DNA of 64,000 bases, from contig JAJUHK010000002.1 in the NCBI GenBank assembly GCA_029279945.1, positions 186,001-250,000 on the forward strand, given 5' to 3'. Position numbers and translations under genes: made by a program. How positions within the stretch are numbered: the stretch's first letter is position 1; every line of letters begins with the position of its first letter. Under the pieces are notes generated by a model, which was given only the letters and a program-made list of their open reading frames with translations, was not told where the DNA came from and searched no databases. The DNA is from Pseudidiomarina indica. GTDB taxonomy: Bacteria > Pseudomonadota > Gammaproteobacteria > Enterobacterales > Alteromonadaceae. This document shows positions 26,834-37,174 of the stretch, piece after piece.

Positions 26834-28129
26834 TTACTCCAGATTAGGAATTTGACCGACAGTGTAAAACGACCCGCACACCAATACCAGCACCGGTTGC
26901 TCTGCCATGACTAAAGCATCCTGTTGCGCCTGTGCAAACGCCGCCGCCACACTGGTAAAACAACCACGCAGAATGGGCTTGCCGTTAACAGCCGCCGGTG
27001 CGTACTGCGCCAATGTCTCCGCAGTGGTGCCCCGCGGTACGGTAAGATGAGCAAAATACCACGCATCAACGGCTGGTGCTAATGCCTGTAAGGTTCCAGC
27101 AATATCTTTATCTTCCAGCATACCAACCACTGCTAACACGCGATGTTTTGGATAACGGGCTTGCAGCGCCTGTACTAAATAATGAGCCGCATGCGGGTTA
27201 TGCGCCACATCCAATAAGGTATCCATCGTGGTAACACCATCCCCTGGCCGCCATTCTAAGCGCCCAGCTTCGCGCGCCTGAGTTAACCCAGTACGAATCG
27301 CTTGACTCGGAATAGGGAGCCGACACCCGGCAAGCGCCGCCACCGCCGTCGCCGCATTTGGCAGTGGTAACTGGGGAAGCGGTAAGTCTTGCAGGTAGTT
27401 ATTTCCGTCCCGATACTCCCACGTGGTCTGACTAGTGACGCGATAAAAAAAGTCGTGACCGACGCGGCGCAATATCACACCTCGAGCCACGGTTGCTGAA
27501 GTCACCGCGGCTGGAAAATCAGGCTCACCAACAACCGCTAATCGCTGTGGTCGGAAAATACCAGCTTTCTCGTGCGCAATGCCAGTGCGGTCGGAGCCTA
27601 AAAACCCCACGTGATCGATACCAATACTCGTCACTAATGCGACATCAGCATCAACAATATTCACGGCATCCAAGCGCCCGCCTAAGCCGACTTCCAAAAT
27701 CCATGCATCCAGTGCACGTTGTTGCATTAACCATAACGCTGCGAGCGTACCGAATTCGAAGTAGGTCAACGAAATATCGCCACGTGCCGCTTCAATCGCT
27801 GCAAATGCTGCCACATGCTCAGCTTCGCTGAGTTGCTGCCCCTGAATGCGAACCCGTTCGGTATATTGATGTAAGTGCGGGGAAACATACACGCCAGTGC
27901 GATAGTCCGCACAATTAAGAATAGTTTCTAAATAGCGAACCGTTGACCCTTTGCCGTTGGTTCCTGCCACCATAAAGACGTGGGCATCTGTCTGCGTCAA
28001 CTGCAAGCGCTCGGCGACGGTTTGCACACGTGCTAAACCCATATCAATCGCACTCGGATGAAGCTGCTCTAAATAACTCAGCCAGGCATCGAGCCCGGCT
28101 GAAGCAGAAGGTACTTGCGGTGTAGTCAT
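26834..28129 (-). CDS. folC: Dihydrofolate synthase/folylpolyglutamate synthase
   Basis: 431 residues (E. coli 422). Mur-ligase-type ATP loop VAGTNGKGSTVRYLE near residue 55, substrate motif YFEFGTLAALWLM, and central-domain SIGIDHVGFLG and DVAHNPHAAHYL. It adds glutamate to dihydropteroate and then to folates. It follows accD at 6 nt and precedes dedD at 3 nt. Confidence 0.96.
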   Translation of the reverse strand: MTTPQVPSASAGLDAWLSYLEQLHPSAIDMGLARVQTVAERLQLTQTDAHVFMVAGTNGKGSTVRYLETILNCADYRTGVYVSPHLHQYTERVRIQGQQLSEAEHVAAFAAIEAARGDISLTYFEFGTLAALWLMQQRALDAWILEVGLGGRLDAVNIVDADVALVTSIGIDHVGFLGSDRTGIAHEKAGIFRPQRLAVVGEPDFPAAVTSATVARGVILRRVGHDFFYRVTSQTTWEYRDGNNYLQDLPLPQLPLPNAATAVAALAGCRLPIPSQAIRTGLTQAREAGRLEWRPGDGVTTMDTLLDVAHNPHAAHYLVQALQARYPKHRVLAVVGMLEDKDIAGTLQALAPAVDAWYFAHLTVPRGTTAETLAQYAPAAVNGKPILRGCFTSVAAAFAQAQQDALVMAEQPVLVLVCGSFYTVGQIPNLE

Positions 28130-28135
28130 AAAAGT

Positions 28136-28999
28136 TTAGTATTCGTCCACAAGAGCCGGCAAGTGTTGGAATTTTGCCAATAAGGCGGCAATACGATTAC
28201 GCATCTGGCGCCGATCAACAATCATATCGATAGCCCCATGATCCAATAGGAATTCTGCCCGTTGGAACCCTGGAGGTAAGGTTTCCCGAACAGTTTGTTC
28301 AATCACCCGCGGGCCGGCAAAGCCAATTAAGGCTTTTGGCTCAGCAATATTAATATCACCCAACATCGCCAAACTTGCCGACACCCCCCCCATGGTGGGG
28401 TCGGTCAATACGGAAATAAATGGAATGCCTTCCTCACTCATACGAGCTAGCGCAGCAGAAGTTTTCGCCATCTGCATCAGCGACAATAAAGCTTCTTGCA
28501 TACGAGCCCCACCCGATGCGGAAAAACACACCAAGGGAATTCGTTCACGTAAACAAACCTCTACTGCTTTGACAAAGCGTGCACCCACCACCGAGGCCAT
28601 GGAGCCACCCATAAATTCAAATTCAAAGGCTACCGCAACAATGGGCATACCCTTTAAAGTACCTTGTTGCGCCACTAACGCGTCTTTTTCACCCGTAGCT
28701 TTCTGGGCGGCAACAATGCGGTCACGATACTTCTTGGTATCACGGAATTTCAGAACATCTTTGGGCTCTAACTCTGCCCCAATTTCTTTACCAGTACCAC
28801 TGTCGAGAAAACTTGCCAACCGGGCTCGCGCCGATAGCCGCATATGGTGATCACACTTGGGGCAGACATTGAGGCTGCGTTCTAAGTCAGCATGATACAA
28901 AATTGCATCACAACTGGTACATTTCGCCCATACACCTTCAGGGATGTTACGGCGCTTATTGCTTTTCGGTTTTGCAAGAATTCGCTCAATCCAGCTCAT
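28136..28999 (-). CDS. accD: Acetyl-CoA carboxylase carboxyltransferase beta subunit
   Basis: 287 residues (E. coli 304). An N-terminal C4 zinc ribbon (CTSC...CPKC, about residues 27-49) is followed by a crotonase-fold carboxyltransferase domain with [19 protein letters not shown] and [16 protein letters not shown], which bind acetyl-CoA. With AccA it moves the carboxyl group from biotin to acetyl-CoA in fatty-acid synthesis. Confidence 0.97.
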   Translation of the reverse strand: MSWIERILAKPKSNKRRNIPEGVWAKCTSCDAILYHADLERSLNVCPKCDHHMRLSARARLASFLDSGTGKEIGAELEPKDVLKFRDTKKYRDRIVAAQKATGEKDALVAQQGTLKGMPIVAVAFEFEFMGGSMASVVGARFVKAVEVCLRERIPLVCFSASGGARMQEALLSLMQMAKTSAALARMSEEGIPFISVLTDPTMGGVSASLAMLGDINIAEPKALIGFAGPRVIEQTVRETLPPGFQRAEFLLDHGAIDMIVDRRQMRNRIAALLAKFQHLPALVDEY

Positions 29000-29097
29000 A
29001 ATATTTCGTCATCAACTCTGTCATAAAATGGCGTTATCGCCAATAAATACGCTCTATTAAAGCACATTCCCACCGATCAGTTTAGCAAAAAGTGGTC

Positions 29098-29895
29098 TTA
29101 ACAGTCAGGTAACCACAATGGCCCCGGTGGAAGTCGGGGTAAATCAAACTCTTCGGGGTAATCTACTTGGACTAAATACAAACCTTCAGCTTTCGCTGTT
29201 GCCGCTGCCAACGTCCGATCACGGCTGGCTAATAACTCAGCCAACCAGGTCTCAGGTTGCTCGCCTTTACCTACCACTAATAAGCTGCCGACAATGTTAC
29301 GCACCATATGATGTAAGAACGCATTGGCAGCAATATCAACCACGACAAACTGTCCATAGCGCCGCACATCGATGCGCGTGACACAGCGGTTCGGGGAATG
29401 AGACTGACATTGCGCGGCGCGGAACGCACTAAAATCATGTTCCCCCAACAGTTGTTGTGCTGCAACGTGCATCCGCTGTACATCAAGCGGTTGGTGATAA
29501 TGGCTTAAGCCACGCGCCAAAATACCTGGACGACGCGGTTGATTGGCAATGATATAACGATACCGGCGACCGGTTGCACTAAAGCGGGCATTAAAATGCT
29601 CTGGTACTACTTTCGCCCAGCGCACCGCAATGGCATCAGGTAGATTACTATTTACACCCATCGTCCAGGCTGGCATCGCCCGAGGTGTATGGCAATCAAA
29701 ATGCACGACCTGCCCCGTGGCATGTACGCCAGCATCGGTGCGCCCCGCACAGGTCACTTCGACGGGGTGATTTGCAATTTTACTCAGCGCCTGTTCCAGC
29801 ACTTCTTGGACACAGACCACTTCGCGCTGTCGTTGCCAGCCAAAAAACTGGCTGCCATCGTATTCAATTCCAAGCGCTATGCGCGTACTACTCAT
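29098..29895 (-). CDS. truA: tRNA pseudouridine(38-40) synthase
   Basis: 265 residues (E. coli 270). Catalytic Asp in [18 protein letters not shown], with [12 protein letters not shown] near the start and [12 protein letters not shown] in the C-terminal half. It isomerises uridines 38-40 of the anticodon stem. The start overlaps the fimV stop by 4 nt. 98 nt separate it from accD. Confidence 0.96.
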   Translation of the reverse strand: MSSTRIALGIEYDGSQFFGWQRQREVVCVQEVLEQALSKIANHPVEVTCAGRTDAGVHATGQVVHFDCHTPRAMPAWTMGVNSNLPDAIAVRWAKVVPEHFNARFSATGRRYRYIIANQPRRPGILARGLSHYHQPLDVQRMHVAAQQLLGEHDFSAFRAAQCQSHSPNRCVTRIDVRRYGQFVVVDIAANAFLHHMVRNIVGSLLVVGKGEQPETWLAELLASRDRTLAAATAKAEGLYLVQVDYPEEFDLPRLPPGPLWLPDC

Positions 29896-31220
29896 TCGCG
29901 TTCCTGAACATTAATCTGCTGCAACAGCATGGCGGCCTCACGCTTCGCATCCTCATCATCGCTAGTGGCTACCTTTTCCAACTCAGTACGTGCGGCATCA
30001 AGGTCATTTACTTCTAAATAAAAGCGTGCCAAATGAATTAAGCCCCACGGCGTCTCATCAGTATCATCGATTTGTCCAGCTTCCCGCTCAAAACGGCTAC
30101 TTTCGGTATTATTCGCTGCGGCTTCGGCCTCTTCCAATAAGGTTTCAATCTCGATAAAAGCATTAGCCTCAGCCTCATTGACTGGCAATTCAATATCACT
30201 TGCCACTACCGGCTCAGCTTCTGCTGCGTTTGGTTCTGTCGCTTCTGGCTCAACTGATGCTGCTATTTCTGGCGCAGGTATTACTGCGGGTGCTACAGCA
30301 GCTTGTTGTTCCTTCTCAGCAGCTTGAATGGCTTGATGGTAAACACTGGTCGATTCTGGTGAAACCCGCCCAGCCCAGCGTAGCATTATCACGGCAATCA
30401 TAATGACCAGTAACAACGCCACAATTAAAATTGCTAAGGTCAATTGCAATGGTTCTTGCAACCATGAACGAAATGCTTGCCAACTGTCTGGGGATGAGCT
30501 TGTTTTACTAGCGCCAGCTTGGCGCTGCGAAGCAGTGTTGCTAGCGGCAGGTTGCAAGGCTTCCTTGGTAGCTGCCATCTCTGCGGCAAGCTGTTGTTGT
30601 AATTCGTCTTCAGCCGCTTGCTCGGCATCGACTTTAAGCCGCAATTCCTGCAATTCACGGCGCACACTCTCAAGCCGCTCTTGTAGTTGGGCATTTTCGT
30701 GATTTAAACGCTCAATCAGCTCGATTGACTCCGCCAGCTGCCCACGCAGCTGAGCTAACTCTTCACGTTCAAAAGTCACCGTATCCGTAACCACCGTCGG
30801 CGGTTGCTCAGCTTGAGGTTGCTCAGCTTGAGGTTGCTCGGCCCGTTGCTGATCACCGTGCAGCTTCGCTAGGCGTGCTCGAACGGCTTGCTGCGCGACA
30901 TCAGGTACCCGTAGATAGAACCCATCGAGCATGCGGCTCGGATGATTGTCGACAAACGCGCGTGGATTCAGCTCAACAAACAGATCCATCATCTCGTATA
31001 CTGATAGGTCTGTACTATCGCTGTAGTACATAGCGATGGACCATAAGGTGTCGGTTGATTTAATCGGGCCAAAGCGTTCTGGCTGCCACCGTTCATCAAC
31101 CTGACGCGCCGCAGCCACAACTGCGGCATCTACTGCCTCTATGGCGGCACGCGTAGGCCCACTCACTCCACCAAACACCAACGCCAATAAGGCAACGAGA
31201 GCTATGCGATTCTGTTTCAT
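29892..31220 (-). CDS. fimV: FimV-like polar hub protein (short form)
   Basis: 442 residues, about half the length of Pseudomonas FimV (about 919). Signal peptide ending near PTRAA, then a LysM-like peptidoglycan-binding FimV-core domain at about 52-112 ([12 protein letters not shown] ... [10 protein letters not shown]). Then an EQPQA repeat stretch, a coiled coil at about 150-225, one membrane segment at about 258-280 and an acidic cytoplasmic tail. The tail ends in the FimV C-terminal motif [20 protein letters not shown]. FimV/HubP-type proteins organise cell-pole components, including type IV pili and flagella. Located between asd and truA, the usual site. Confidence 0.9.
   Translation of the reverse strand: MKQNRIALVALLALVFGGVSGPTRAAIEAVDAAVVAAARQVDERWQPERFGPIKSTDTLWSIAMYYSDSTDLSVYEMMDLFVELNPRAFVDNHPSRMLDGFYLRVPDVAQQAVRARLAKLHGDQQRAEQPQAEQPQAEQPPTVVTDTVTFEREELAQLRGQLAESIELIERLNHENAQLQERLESVRRELQELRLKVDAEQAAEDELQQQLAAEMAATKEALQPAASNTASQRQAGASKTSSSPDSWQAFRSWLQEPLQLTLAILIVALLLVIMIAVIMLRWAGRVSPESTSVYHQAIQAAEKEQQAAVAPAVIPAPEIAASVEPEATEPNAAEAEPVVASDIELPVNEAEANAFIEIETLLEEAEAAANNTESSRFEREAGQIDDTDETPWGLIHLARFYLEVNDLDAARTELEKVATSDDEDAKREAAMLLQQINVQERE
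30802..30839. repeat. 15-bp tandem repeat inside fimV (2.5 copies)
   Basis: The unit GGTTGCTCAGCTTGA occurs twice in full and once in part. It encodes EQPQA repeats in the linker after the LysM-like domain. Confidence 0.85.
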
Positions 31221-31250
31221 GGAACCGATCCTTTGCTGAGTTCGTTATTG

Positions 31251-32267
31251 TTATAAATAATCTCGAATCAAGTGCTCTGCAATTTGAATGCTATTGGTTG
31301 CTGCACCTTTGCGAACATTATCGGCAACCACCCATAAGTTCAAACCATTTGGATGGGAAATATCATTGCGCACCCGGCCCACAAACACGTCATCGCTTCC
31401 CATTGCTTGCCCTACTTGGGTTGGAAAATCGTCGTTATGCTCTAATAACACCACGCCTGCTGCTGTACGCAATAAATCTTTCGCCGCCGCCGCATCAATA
31501 GGTTGTACGGTTTCAATATGTAATGCTTCAGCATGCCCGTAAAATACTGGGACTCGTACTGCTGTCGCATTGACCCGAATGCCTGCATCACCAAATATTT
31601 TCTGGGTTTCCCACACCATTTTCATTTCTTCTTTGGTGTAGTCGTTATCCATAAACACATCGATTTGTGGGATACAGTTAAAGGCAATCTGTCGACTAAA
31701 CAAATGCGATTCTGCTGAGCGACCATTCAACAAGGTTACCGTTTGCTGGGCTAATTCATCCATGGCTTCCTTACCAGCACCTGAGGTTGATTGGTAGGTC
31801 GCGACGTTAATACGCTCAATGCCGACCGCATCATAGATTGGCTTAAGTGCTACCAACATTTGAATGGTTGAGCAGTTCGGATTAGCAATAATATTGCGGT
31901 TACGGAAATCTGCCAACGTGTGGGCATTGACTTCTGGCACCACCAACGGGATATCCGGCTCATAACGAAATTCTGACGTATTATCAATAACCACACAGCC
32001 AGCCTCCGCTGCCCTTGGGGCATACACTCGGGAGACACTACCACCGGCTGAGAAAAACGCAATTTCCACCTCACTCCAGTCAAACGTCTCGGCATCTAAC
32101 ACAGTTAACTCTTCGCCTCGAAAGGTTACCGTGTTACCGGCTGACCGACTACTCGCTAACGGAAACAGTGTTGCAACTGGAAATTCCCGCTCAGCTAAAA
32201 GTTCGATCACATGCTGACCTACCAGTCCGGTGGCCCCTAGTACTGCGACGTTAAATGCTCGTGCCAT
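31251..32267 (-). CDS. asd: Aspartate-semialdehyde dehydrogenase
   Basis: 338 residues. N-terminal NADP-binding loop VAVLGATGLVGQHVIELL, and the catalytic cysteine present in NPNCSTIQM. This shows it is a true Asd rather than the inactive Usg paralogue of E. coli found at the same locus. It reduces aspartyl phosphate in the pathway to lysine, threonine, methionine and diaminopimelate. Start: ATG 32267 with AGGAG 5 nt upstream, sharing one base with the pdxB stop (TGATG); the frame is open further upstream within pdxB. Confidence 0.95.
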   Translation of the reverse strand: MARAFNVAVLGATGLVGQHVIELLAEREFPVATLFPLASSRSAGNTVTFRGEELTVLDAETFDWSEVEIAFFSAGGSVSRVYAPRAAEAGCVVIDNTSEFRYEPDIPLVVPEVNAHTLADFRNRNIIANPNCSTIQMLVALKPIYDAVGIERINVATYQSTSGAGKEAMDELAQQTVTLLNGRSAESHLFSRQIAFNCIPQIDVFMDNDYTKEEMKMVWETQKIFGDAGIRVNATAVRVPVFYGHAEALHIETVQPIDAAAAKDLLRTAAGVVLLEHNDDFPTQVGQAMGSDDVFVGRVRNDISHPNGLNLWVVADNVRKGAATNSIQIAEHLIRDYL

Positions 32268-33460
32268 CACTGCTCCTGCGAAATATGAGGTAAAAACGTT
32301 AACTGTTGTAGGCGACGCTGCCACTGTGGTTGTTGTAACCAACGACCACCCGTCACCACCCCTTGTGATAATTCCGCACGTGCGCGGTAACAGCGACGCA
32401 ATTGATCAAATGCAGCTGTCGTTAGTGGGGCTCGACGTAGTTGAGCATCATCCTGCACTATATCATAAATCTCGAGCACCCAAGATGCTAGCTCTTGCCA
32501 ACGTGGTTCGGTTTCGGTATGCCAATGGAAACGACGGGTCGCGATAGGCCAAGGCGCTAACAGTTCTGTTAGTGGCGGTAATTGCAGCTGTGAGTGTCCC
32601 AGAAATTGTAGCAACTGCACCAACAGCTGCCGTGTTCCTGCCACCTTACCCACCACGCTGTGTCCGGCAATATGTGCGGTAGCTAATTTCAGCCACGGCA
32701 ACACATCAGCGGCGATGGCAGGCTCGTGTTCCCACACGTCCAATACGACTTGCAACGCTTGCTGCCGTTGCATAGCCTGGCGTAAGGCTGTTTCCGCCAC
32801 CACCGCACCACGGCTAGCATTAATCAATATGGCAGCTGCAGGTAATGCAGCTATCGCGGCTTCATCAAACAAATGGTAGGTCGGAAACTCACCGGTACGG
32901 ATAAGGGGGACATGGCAACTAATGACTTGGCTGCGCAGTACCCGTTGCCAGTCTGCATGAACATCTACAACCCCTTGTTGTACTAAGGGTGGATCATAGT
33001 AATGAACCTGTAGCCCTAGCCCTTGCAAGCGTTGTCCGGCAGCTCTACCCGTGTGGCCAGCACCGACAATCGCCACTTCACCAGCCGGCAGCTCACCCTG
33101 AGCGAGGGCTAACTGACATACCGCGGCTGCGACATAATCCCCCACGGCTGCGGCATTCACGCCGGGGGTGGAGACAAAGGTTACCCCTGCAGCTGCACAG
33201 GCTTGTGCATCAACATGTTCTGTCCCAATGGTGGCCGTCCCCACCCAGCGTAGCTTGGGGGCTTGCTTGAGCAGGTCGCTATCAACACGAGTAATGGAGC
33301 GGATGAGCATAAATTCAGCGTCGGCTAACTGCGCTGCGGTAGGTTGGCGGCCAACAAAAGTAGTCAACTGAACCTGCTGCCCATGCGGGGCCAGTAACTG
33401 TGCGAGATATTCAGTTAGCTCCGTAACTAACGGCATTGTTGCATCAGCAAGTATGTGCAT
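32267..33460 (-). CDS. pdxB: Erythronate-4-phosphate dehydrogenase
   Basis: 397 residues (E. coli 378). D-isomer 2-hydroxyacid dehydrogenase fold: Rossmann loop AIVGAGHTGRAAGQRL, catalytic Arg in LINASRGAVV, His in HIAGHSVVGK, and a C-terminal PdxB dimerisation domain. It oxidises 4-phosphoerythronate in pyridoxal phosphate synthesis. Start: ATG 33460 with AAGGG 7 nt upstream (MHILADATMPL aligns with homologues). It lies directly after the fabB terminator and is coupled to asd. Confidence 0.95.
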   Translation of the reverse strand: MHILADATMPLVTELTEYLAQLLAPHGQQVQLTTFVGRQPTAAQLADAEFMLIRSITRVDSDLLKQAPKLRWVGTATIGTEHVDAQACAAAGVTFVSTPGVNAAAVGDYVAAAVCQLALAQGELPAGEVAIVGAGHTGRAAGQRLQGLGLQVHYYDPPLVQQGVVDVHADWQRVLRSQVISCHVPLIRTGEFPTYHLFDEAAIAALPAAAILINASRGAVVAETALRQAMQRQQALQVVLDVWEHEPAIAADVLPWLKLATAHIAGHSVVGKVAGTRQLLVQLLQFLGHSQLQLPPLTELLAPWPIATRRFHWHTETEPRWQELASWVLEIYDIVQDDAQLRRAPLTTAAFDQLRRCYRARAELSQGVVTGGRWLQQPQWQRRLQQLTFLPHISQEQ

Positions 33461-33510
33461 GCAGCAACCCTTATAATTGCGATGAATAAGAACGAGGTCT
33501 GTCGAGCATA

Positions 33511-33546
33511 CAACAAAAAGGTGCGCTTGTGCGCACCTTTTTGTTG
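33511..33546 (-). terminator. Rho-independent terminator after fabB
   Basis: A perfect 16-bp stem (33511-33526 with 33531-33546; core AAGGTGCGC/GCGCACCTT) with a TTGT loop and T-rich 3' arm. It lies 28 nt after the fabB stop and about 50 nt before pdxB. Confidence 0.92.
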
Positions 33547-33574
33547 CCATTACCCTGCACGTACTGCGCAAGTA

Positions 33575-34786
33575 TTACTGATATTTACGTAATACTAAGG
33601 TTGCGTTAGTACCGCCAAAACCAAAGCTGTTCGACATGACTGTCGTTAATTCAGCCGGTGTAGTTTCGCGCACAATGTTCATGCCTTCAGCAGCTGGGTC
33701 TAAATTCTCAATATTGATCGATGGCGCCACAAAACCGTGTTGCATCATCAATAACGAGTAGATAGCTTCGTGTACTCCAGCAGCACCCAACGCGTGACCT
33801 GTCATAGCTTTGGTGGCACTGATGTACGGCATTTGCGCGCCAAATACTTCGCGAATTGCTTCGAGCTCTTTGGTATCGCCTACTGGCGTCGAGGTACCAT
33901 GGGTGTTCAAATAATCGATTGGCGTGTCAACGGTAGACAGCGCCATTTGCATGCAGCGTACTGCGCCTTCACCTGAGGGCGCGACCATATCAAAGCCATC
34001 CGAGGTAGCCCCGTAGCCAATAATCTCAGCGTAAATATGAGCGCCGCGAGCCAATGCAGTTTCAAGCTCTTCAATCACTAAAATTCCGCCACCGCCAGCT
34101 GGAACAAAACCATCTCGGTCGGCATCATAAGTACGTGATGCTTTTGTCGGCGTGTCATTGTACTTGGTTGACAAGGCACCCATGGCATCAAATTCCATGC
34201 CCAAGGTCCAGTGTAGCTCTTCACCACCCCCAGCGAATACGCGGTCTTGCTTGCCGAATTGAATCAATTCAAGCGCGTGACCAATACAGTGGGCAGATGT
34301 TGCACAGGCCGAACTAATGGAATAGTTCACCCCTTTAATTTGAAACGGTGTCGCTAAACAGGCGGATGTGGTCGATGCCATGCACCGCGGAACCATATAC
34401 GGGCCGACCCGTTTTACGCCTTTTTCCCGCATGATGTCTGCAGCAGCCACTTGGTGTTCGCCTGAAGCACCACCAGAACCGACCACCAACCCAGTGCGGG
34501 GGTTTGAGACTTGCTCAGCGGTTAAACCTGCGTCTTCAATCGCTTGCGCCATGGCCATATAGGCATAAGCAGCCGAATCGCCCATAAAGCGCAGTGCTTT
34601 GCGGTCAATATGATCGGCAGGATCCGTACGTACGGGTCCCCAAACCTGACAACGCAGCCCCATATCGGCAAATTCTTGTGAAAATTCAATGCCCGAGCGT
34701 CCTTGTTTCAACGACTCCAGCACTTCTTGTTTATTCAATCCGATACTGGACACAATGCCCATTCCGGTAATCACTGCTCTTCTCAT
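33575..34786 (-). CDS. fabB: Beta-ketoacyl-ACP synthase I
   Basis: 403 residues (E. coli 406). Catalytic Cys in [12 protein letters not shown], His residues in [11 protein letters not shown] and [11 protein letters not shown], and glycine-rich end [14 protein letters not shown]. It elongates fatty acids and is needed for unsaturated fatty acid synthesis. Start: the second ATG (34786, [12 protein letters not shown]) has AGGAT at proper spacing and matches the E. coli N-terminus; an ATG two codons earlier is too close to that site. Confidence 0.96.
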   Translation of the reverse strand: MRRAVITGMGIVSSIGLNKQEVLESLKQGRSGIEFSQEFADMGLRCQVWGPVRTDPADHIDRKALRFMGDSAAYAYMAMAQAIEDAGLTAEQVSNPRTGLVVGSGGASGEHQVAAADIMREKGVKRVGPYMVPRCMASTTSACLATPFQIKGVNYSISSACATSAHCIGHALELIQFGKQDRVFAGGGEELHWTLGMEFDAMGALSTKYNDTPTKASRTYDADRDGFVPAGGGGILVIEELETALARGAHIYAEIIGYGATSDGFDMVAPSGEGAVRCMQMALSTVDTPIDYLNTHGTSTPVGDTKELEAIREVFGAQMPYISATKAMTGHALGAAGVHEAIYSLLMMQHGFVAPSINIENLDPAAEGMNIVRETTPAELTTVMSNSFGFGGTNATLVLRKYQ

Positions 34787-34927
34787 TCTCATATCCTGTC
34801 TTACTGAGCGCTGCTGTATGGTAGCCTACTTGACAAAAAAAGTGGTCTGCTTTCCAGTTATTCTAACCGATTCTTGTTAAACTATGACGTCATTATCTGT
34901 GTTTCTTTGACTTCAATAGGGTGCTTT

Positions 34928-36835
34928 GTGAGTCAAACCAAGTCGAATCCAGTATGTCATCCCCCCATTCAGCAGGCTAAGGTGCATTTTAATGACCTCG
35001 GCGTTCCTGTTGCTGACCAATTTGATGATATTTATTTTAACAACGAAAATGGGTTAGCGGAAACAAACTACGTCTTTTTACAGCATAACGATCTGCCCCA
35101 ACGCTGGCAAATGACGACCACCACACCCTTTACCGTGGCTGAGAGCGGTTTTGGTACAGGGTTAAACTTTATCGCTTGCTGGGAATTATTCGAGCGCACT
35201 GCACCGGCAACACAACGCTTGCACTTTGTATCATTCGAGAAATACCCGTTAGCTCCCGCCGATTTGGCCAAAGCACTTGCGCCATTTTCACACCTCGCCC
35301 GCTATTGCCAAGCGTTATTAGCAGCTTATCCAACACCTCATGCAGGCTGCCATCGTTTACAGTTGACTGCGCGCGTGACGTTGGATTTATGGTTTGGCGA
35401 CATTCACGAGCAACTCCCGCAATGGCTCCCTCATGCGAAACAAACGGTTGATGCATGGTTTCTCGATGGATTTGCGCCGGATAAAAACCCCCAAATGTGG
35501 CAAGCAAGTCTATATCAAGCGATGGCTGCAAGTTGTCGTGAACAGGCCACTTTTGCCACCTTTACTGCTGCAGGCACAGTGCGGCGTGGCTTACAAGCTG
35601 CAGGGTTTGAGGTACGAAAAACTAAAGGCTTTGGGCGTAAACGCGAAATGATTCACGGTACCTATACCGGTGCAACAACGACACGACCAGCCCGTCCCGC
35701 TGCCGATACTCCAATCACCATTGTCGGTGGTGGGATTGCCGCCGCCTGCGTTGCCTGGTCACTCACCCAACGGGGCTATCAGGTTCATTTGCTCACCAGC
35801 GGGGTTGCCGATGGCGCCTCAGGTAACGCACAAGGTGCGGTGTATCCATTGCTACAGGTTGAATTAAGCCCGTTAAGCCGCTTTCACTTAAGCGCGTTTG
35901 ATCATGCTCGGCAGTTTTATCAACGCGTTGCAGAACCACATTGGCATGGTTCAGGGATGGTACAATTATCAATGAATGCCCGTCGCTTACAGCGCCAGCA
36001 AAAGCTCGCAAGCAGTGACACTTATGCTCCAGAGCTAGTGCGCTCACTACGCGCTGAAGAGACTCAGCAGCTCTGGGGGGAATTACCAGCCGTACCAGCG
36101 TTGTGGTACCCATCGTCGGGTTGGGTCGCACCGAAGCAGCTTATCCCTTATATACTTGCGCAGTGTGGTGAGCGCTTACAGGTCAGCTCCGATGTTACTA
36201 TCACAGCCATCACCGCCACCGCATCTCAGCAGTGGGTGTTAACATCGGCGCAAGGCAAGCAATACCACGCGCAAACACTGATTCTCGCAGCTGGCGCTGG
36301 TCTAACTCAACTACTCCAGCCCTGGCATATTCACACCGAGGCCGTACGCGGCCAAGTGACTCAAGTGAGCGCCACAGACACCAGTCGACAGTGTCCACTC
36401 GTCGTCTGCTATAAAGGATATTTTACCCCAGTGGCAAGCGACAATACCCACTGCGTTGGTGCCACTTACCAACGGCACTTTTCGTGGGAAAACTATCAGC
36501 ACTGCACTGCAGCCGATACAGCTGAGAATTTGACACAACTACAAACCGATATTCAGCAACCTTGGACGTACGCCGTAACCCCGGTTGCTGATCGCGCAGC
36601 ACTGCGCCATACCACCCGTGATCACCTGCCGATAACCGGGTGGCTGACACCTTCATTGGGGGTAATTGGTGGGCTTAGCTCGCGGGGCTTCACCAGTGCG
36701 CCGATATGTGCCGAGTTACTGGTCAGTCAATGGCTACAGGAACCATTGCCGCTTACTGCTGAACTGGCTCAGCGGCTGGCACCGCAACGCTTGCAAGGCG
36801 TTGTAACAGTGCCTGAATGTGAGCCATATCGGTAG
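34928..36835 (+). CDS. mnmC: MnmC, bifunctional tRNA wobble-uridine modification enzyme
   Basis: 635 residues (E. coli 668). The N-terminal methyltransferase domain has the SAM region VAESGFGTGLNF and DAWFLDGFAPDKNPQMW. The C-terminal FAD oxidoreductase domain starts with ITIVGGGIAAACVAWSL and ends GLSSRGFTSAPI. It converts cmnm5s2U to mnm5s2U at tRNA position 34. Start: GTG 34928 with AGGG 7 nt upstream; the frame extends upstream without homology. Divergent from fabB as in E. coli. The 3' end overlaps the converging yfcL by 83 nt. Confidence 0.95.
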   Translation: MSQTKSNPVCHPPIQQAKVHFNDLGVPVADQFDDIYFNNENGLAETNYVFLQHNDLPQRWQMTTTTPFTVAESGFGTGLNFIACWELFERTAPATQRLHFVSFEKYPLAPADLAKALAPFSHLARYCQALLAAYPTPHAGCHRLQLTARVTLDLWFGDIHEQLPQWLPHAKQTVDAWFLDGFAPDKNPQMWQASLYQAMAASCREQATFATFTAAGTVRRGLQAAGFEVRKTKGFGRKREMIHGTYTGATTTRPARPAADTPITIVGGGIAAACVAWSLTQRGYQVHLLTSGVADGASGNAQGAVYPLLQVELSPLSRFHLSAFDHARQFYQRVAEPHWHGSGMVQLSMNARRLQRQQKLASSDTYAPELVRSLRAEETQQLWGELPAVPALWYPSSGWVAPKQLIPYILAQCGERLQVSSDVTITAITATASQQWVLTSAQGKQYHAQTLILAAGAGLTQLLQPWHIHTEAVRGQVTQVSATDTSRQCPLVVCYKGYFTPVASDNTHCVGATYQRHFSWENYQHCTAADTAENLTQLQTDIQQPWTYAVTPVADRAALRHTTRDHLPITGWLTPSLGVIGGLSSRGFTSAPICAELLVSQWLQEPLPLTAELAQRLAPQRLQGVVTVPECEPYR

Positions 36836-37058
36836 GTGACAGCTCGTGTTTGGCTTGCTCTACCGACTGCCGTACCGCCGGCATGATAGCAGCCGCGTCT
36901 GCTTGCTCGTGTAGTTCAAGTTGCGCCACCACCAAATCAAAGTGACCGCGTAAATAACCGCTCGCAAATAACTCATCATCGGTGCCCGTAACCACGATAT
37001 CATCGAATAGTTGTTCTAACGCGCTTACATAATCTTGAAATAAGTGCTGAAAACCCAC
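36753..37058 (-). CDS. yfcL: YfcL family protein
   Basis: 101 residues (E. coli YfcL 92). The family core DDELFASGYLRGHFDL is intact, followed by a helical region ending in ALLQRLASVAVPAA. Function unknown. Start: GTG 37058 (MGFQHLFQDY) with AAGG 8 nt upstream; longer in-frame starts add no homology. It faces mnmC and shares 83 nt with its 3' end on the other strand. Confidence 0.85.
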   Translation of the reverse strand: MGFQHLFQDYVSALEQLFDDIVVTGTDDELFASGYLRGHFDLVVAQLELHEQADAAAIMPAVRQSVEQAKHELSPTDMAHIQALLQRLASVAVPAAEPVQQ

Positions 37059-37174
37059 TGCTACCACCTTCTTGTCGTAAACACAAAGTATGTAGCATAC
37101 CATACCAAGGAGTTTTTCTGGTACAATGTACGGCACAGAAATCAGCGATATTAGGACCTTTTAGGCGAAGTATT

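Noticed and set aside
34829-34862. TTGACA at 34830 as an mnmC promoter
   Set aside because: No -10 box occurs at 16-18 nt spacing; the nearest candidate is 21 nt away.
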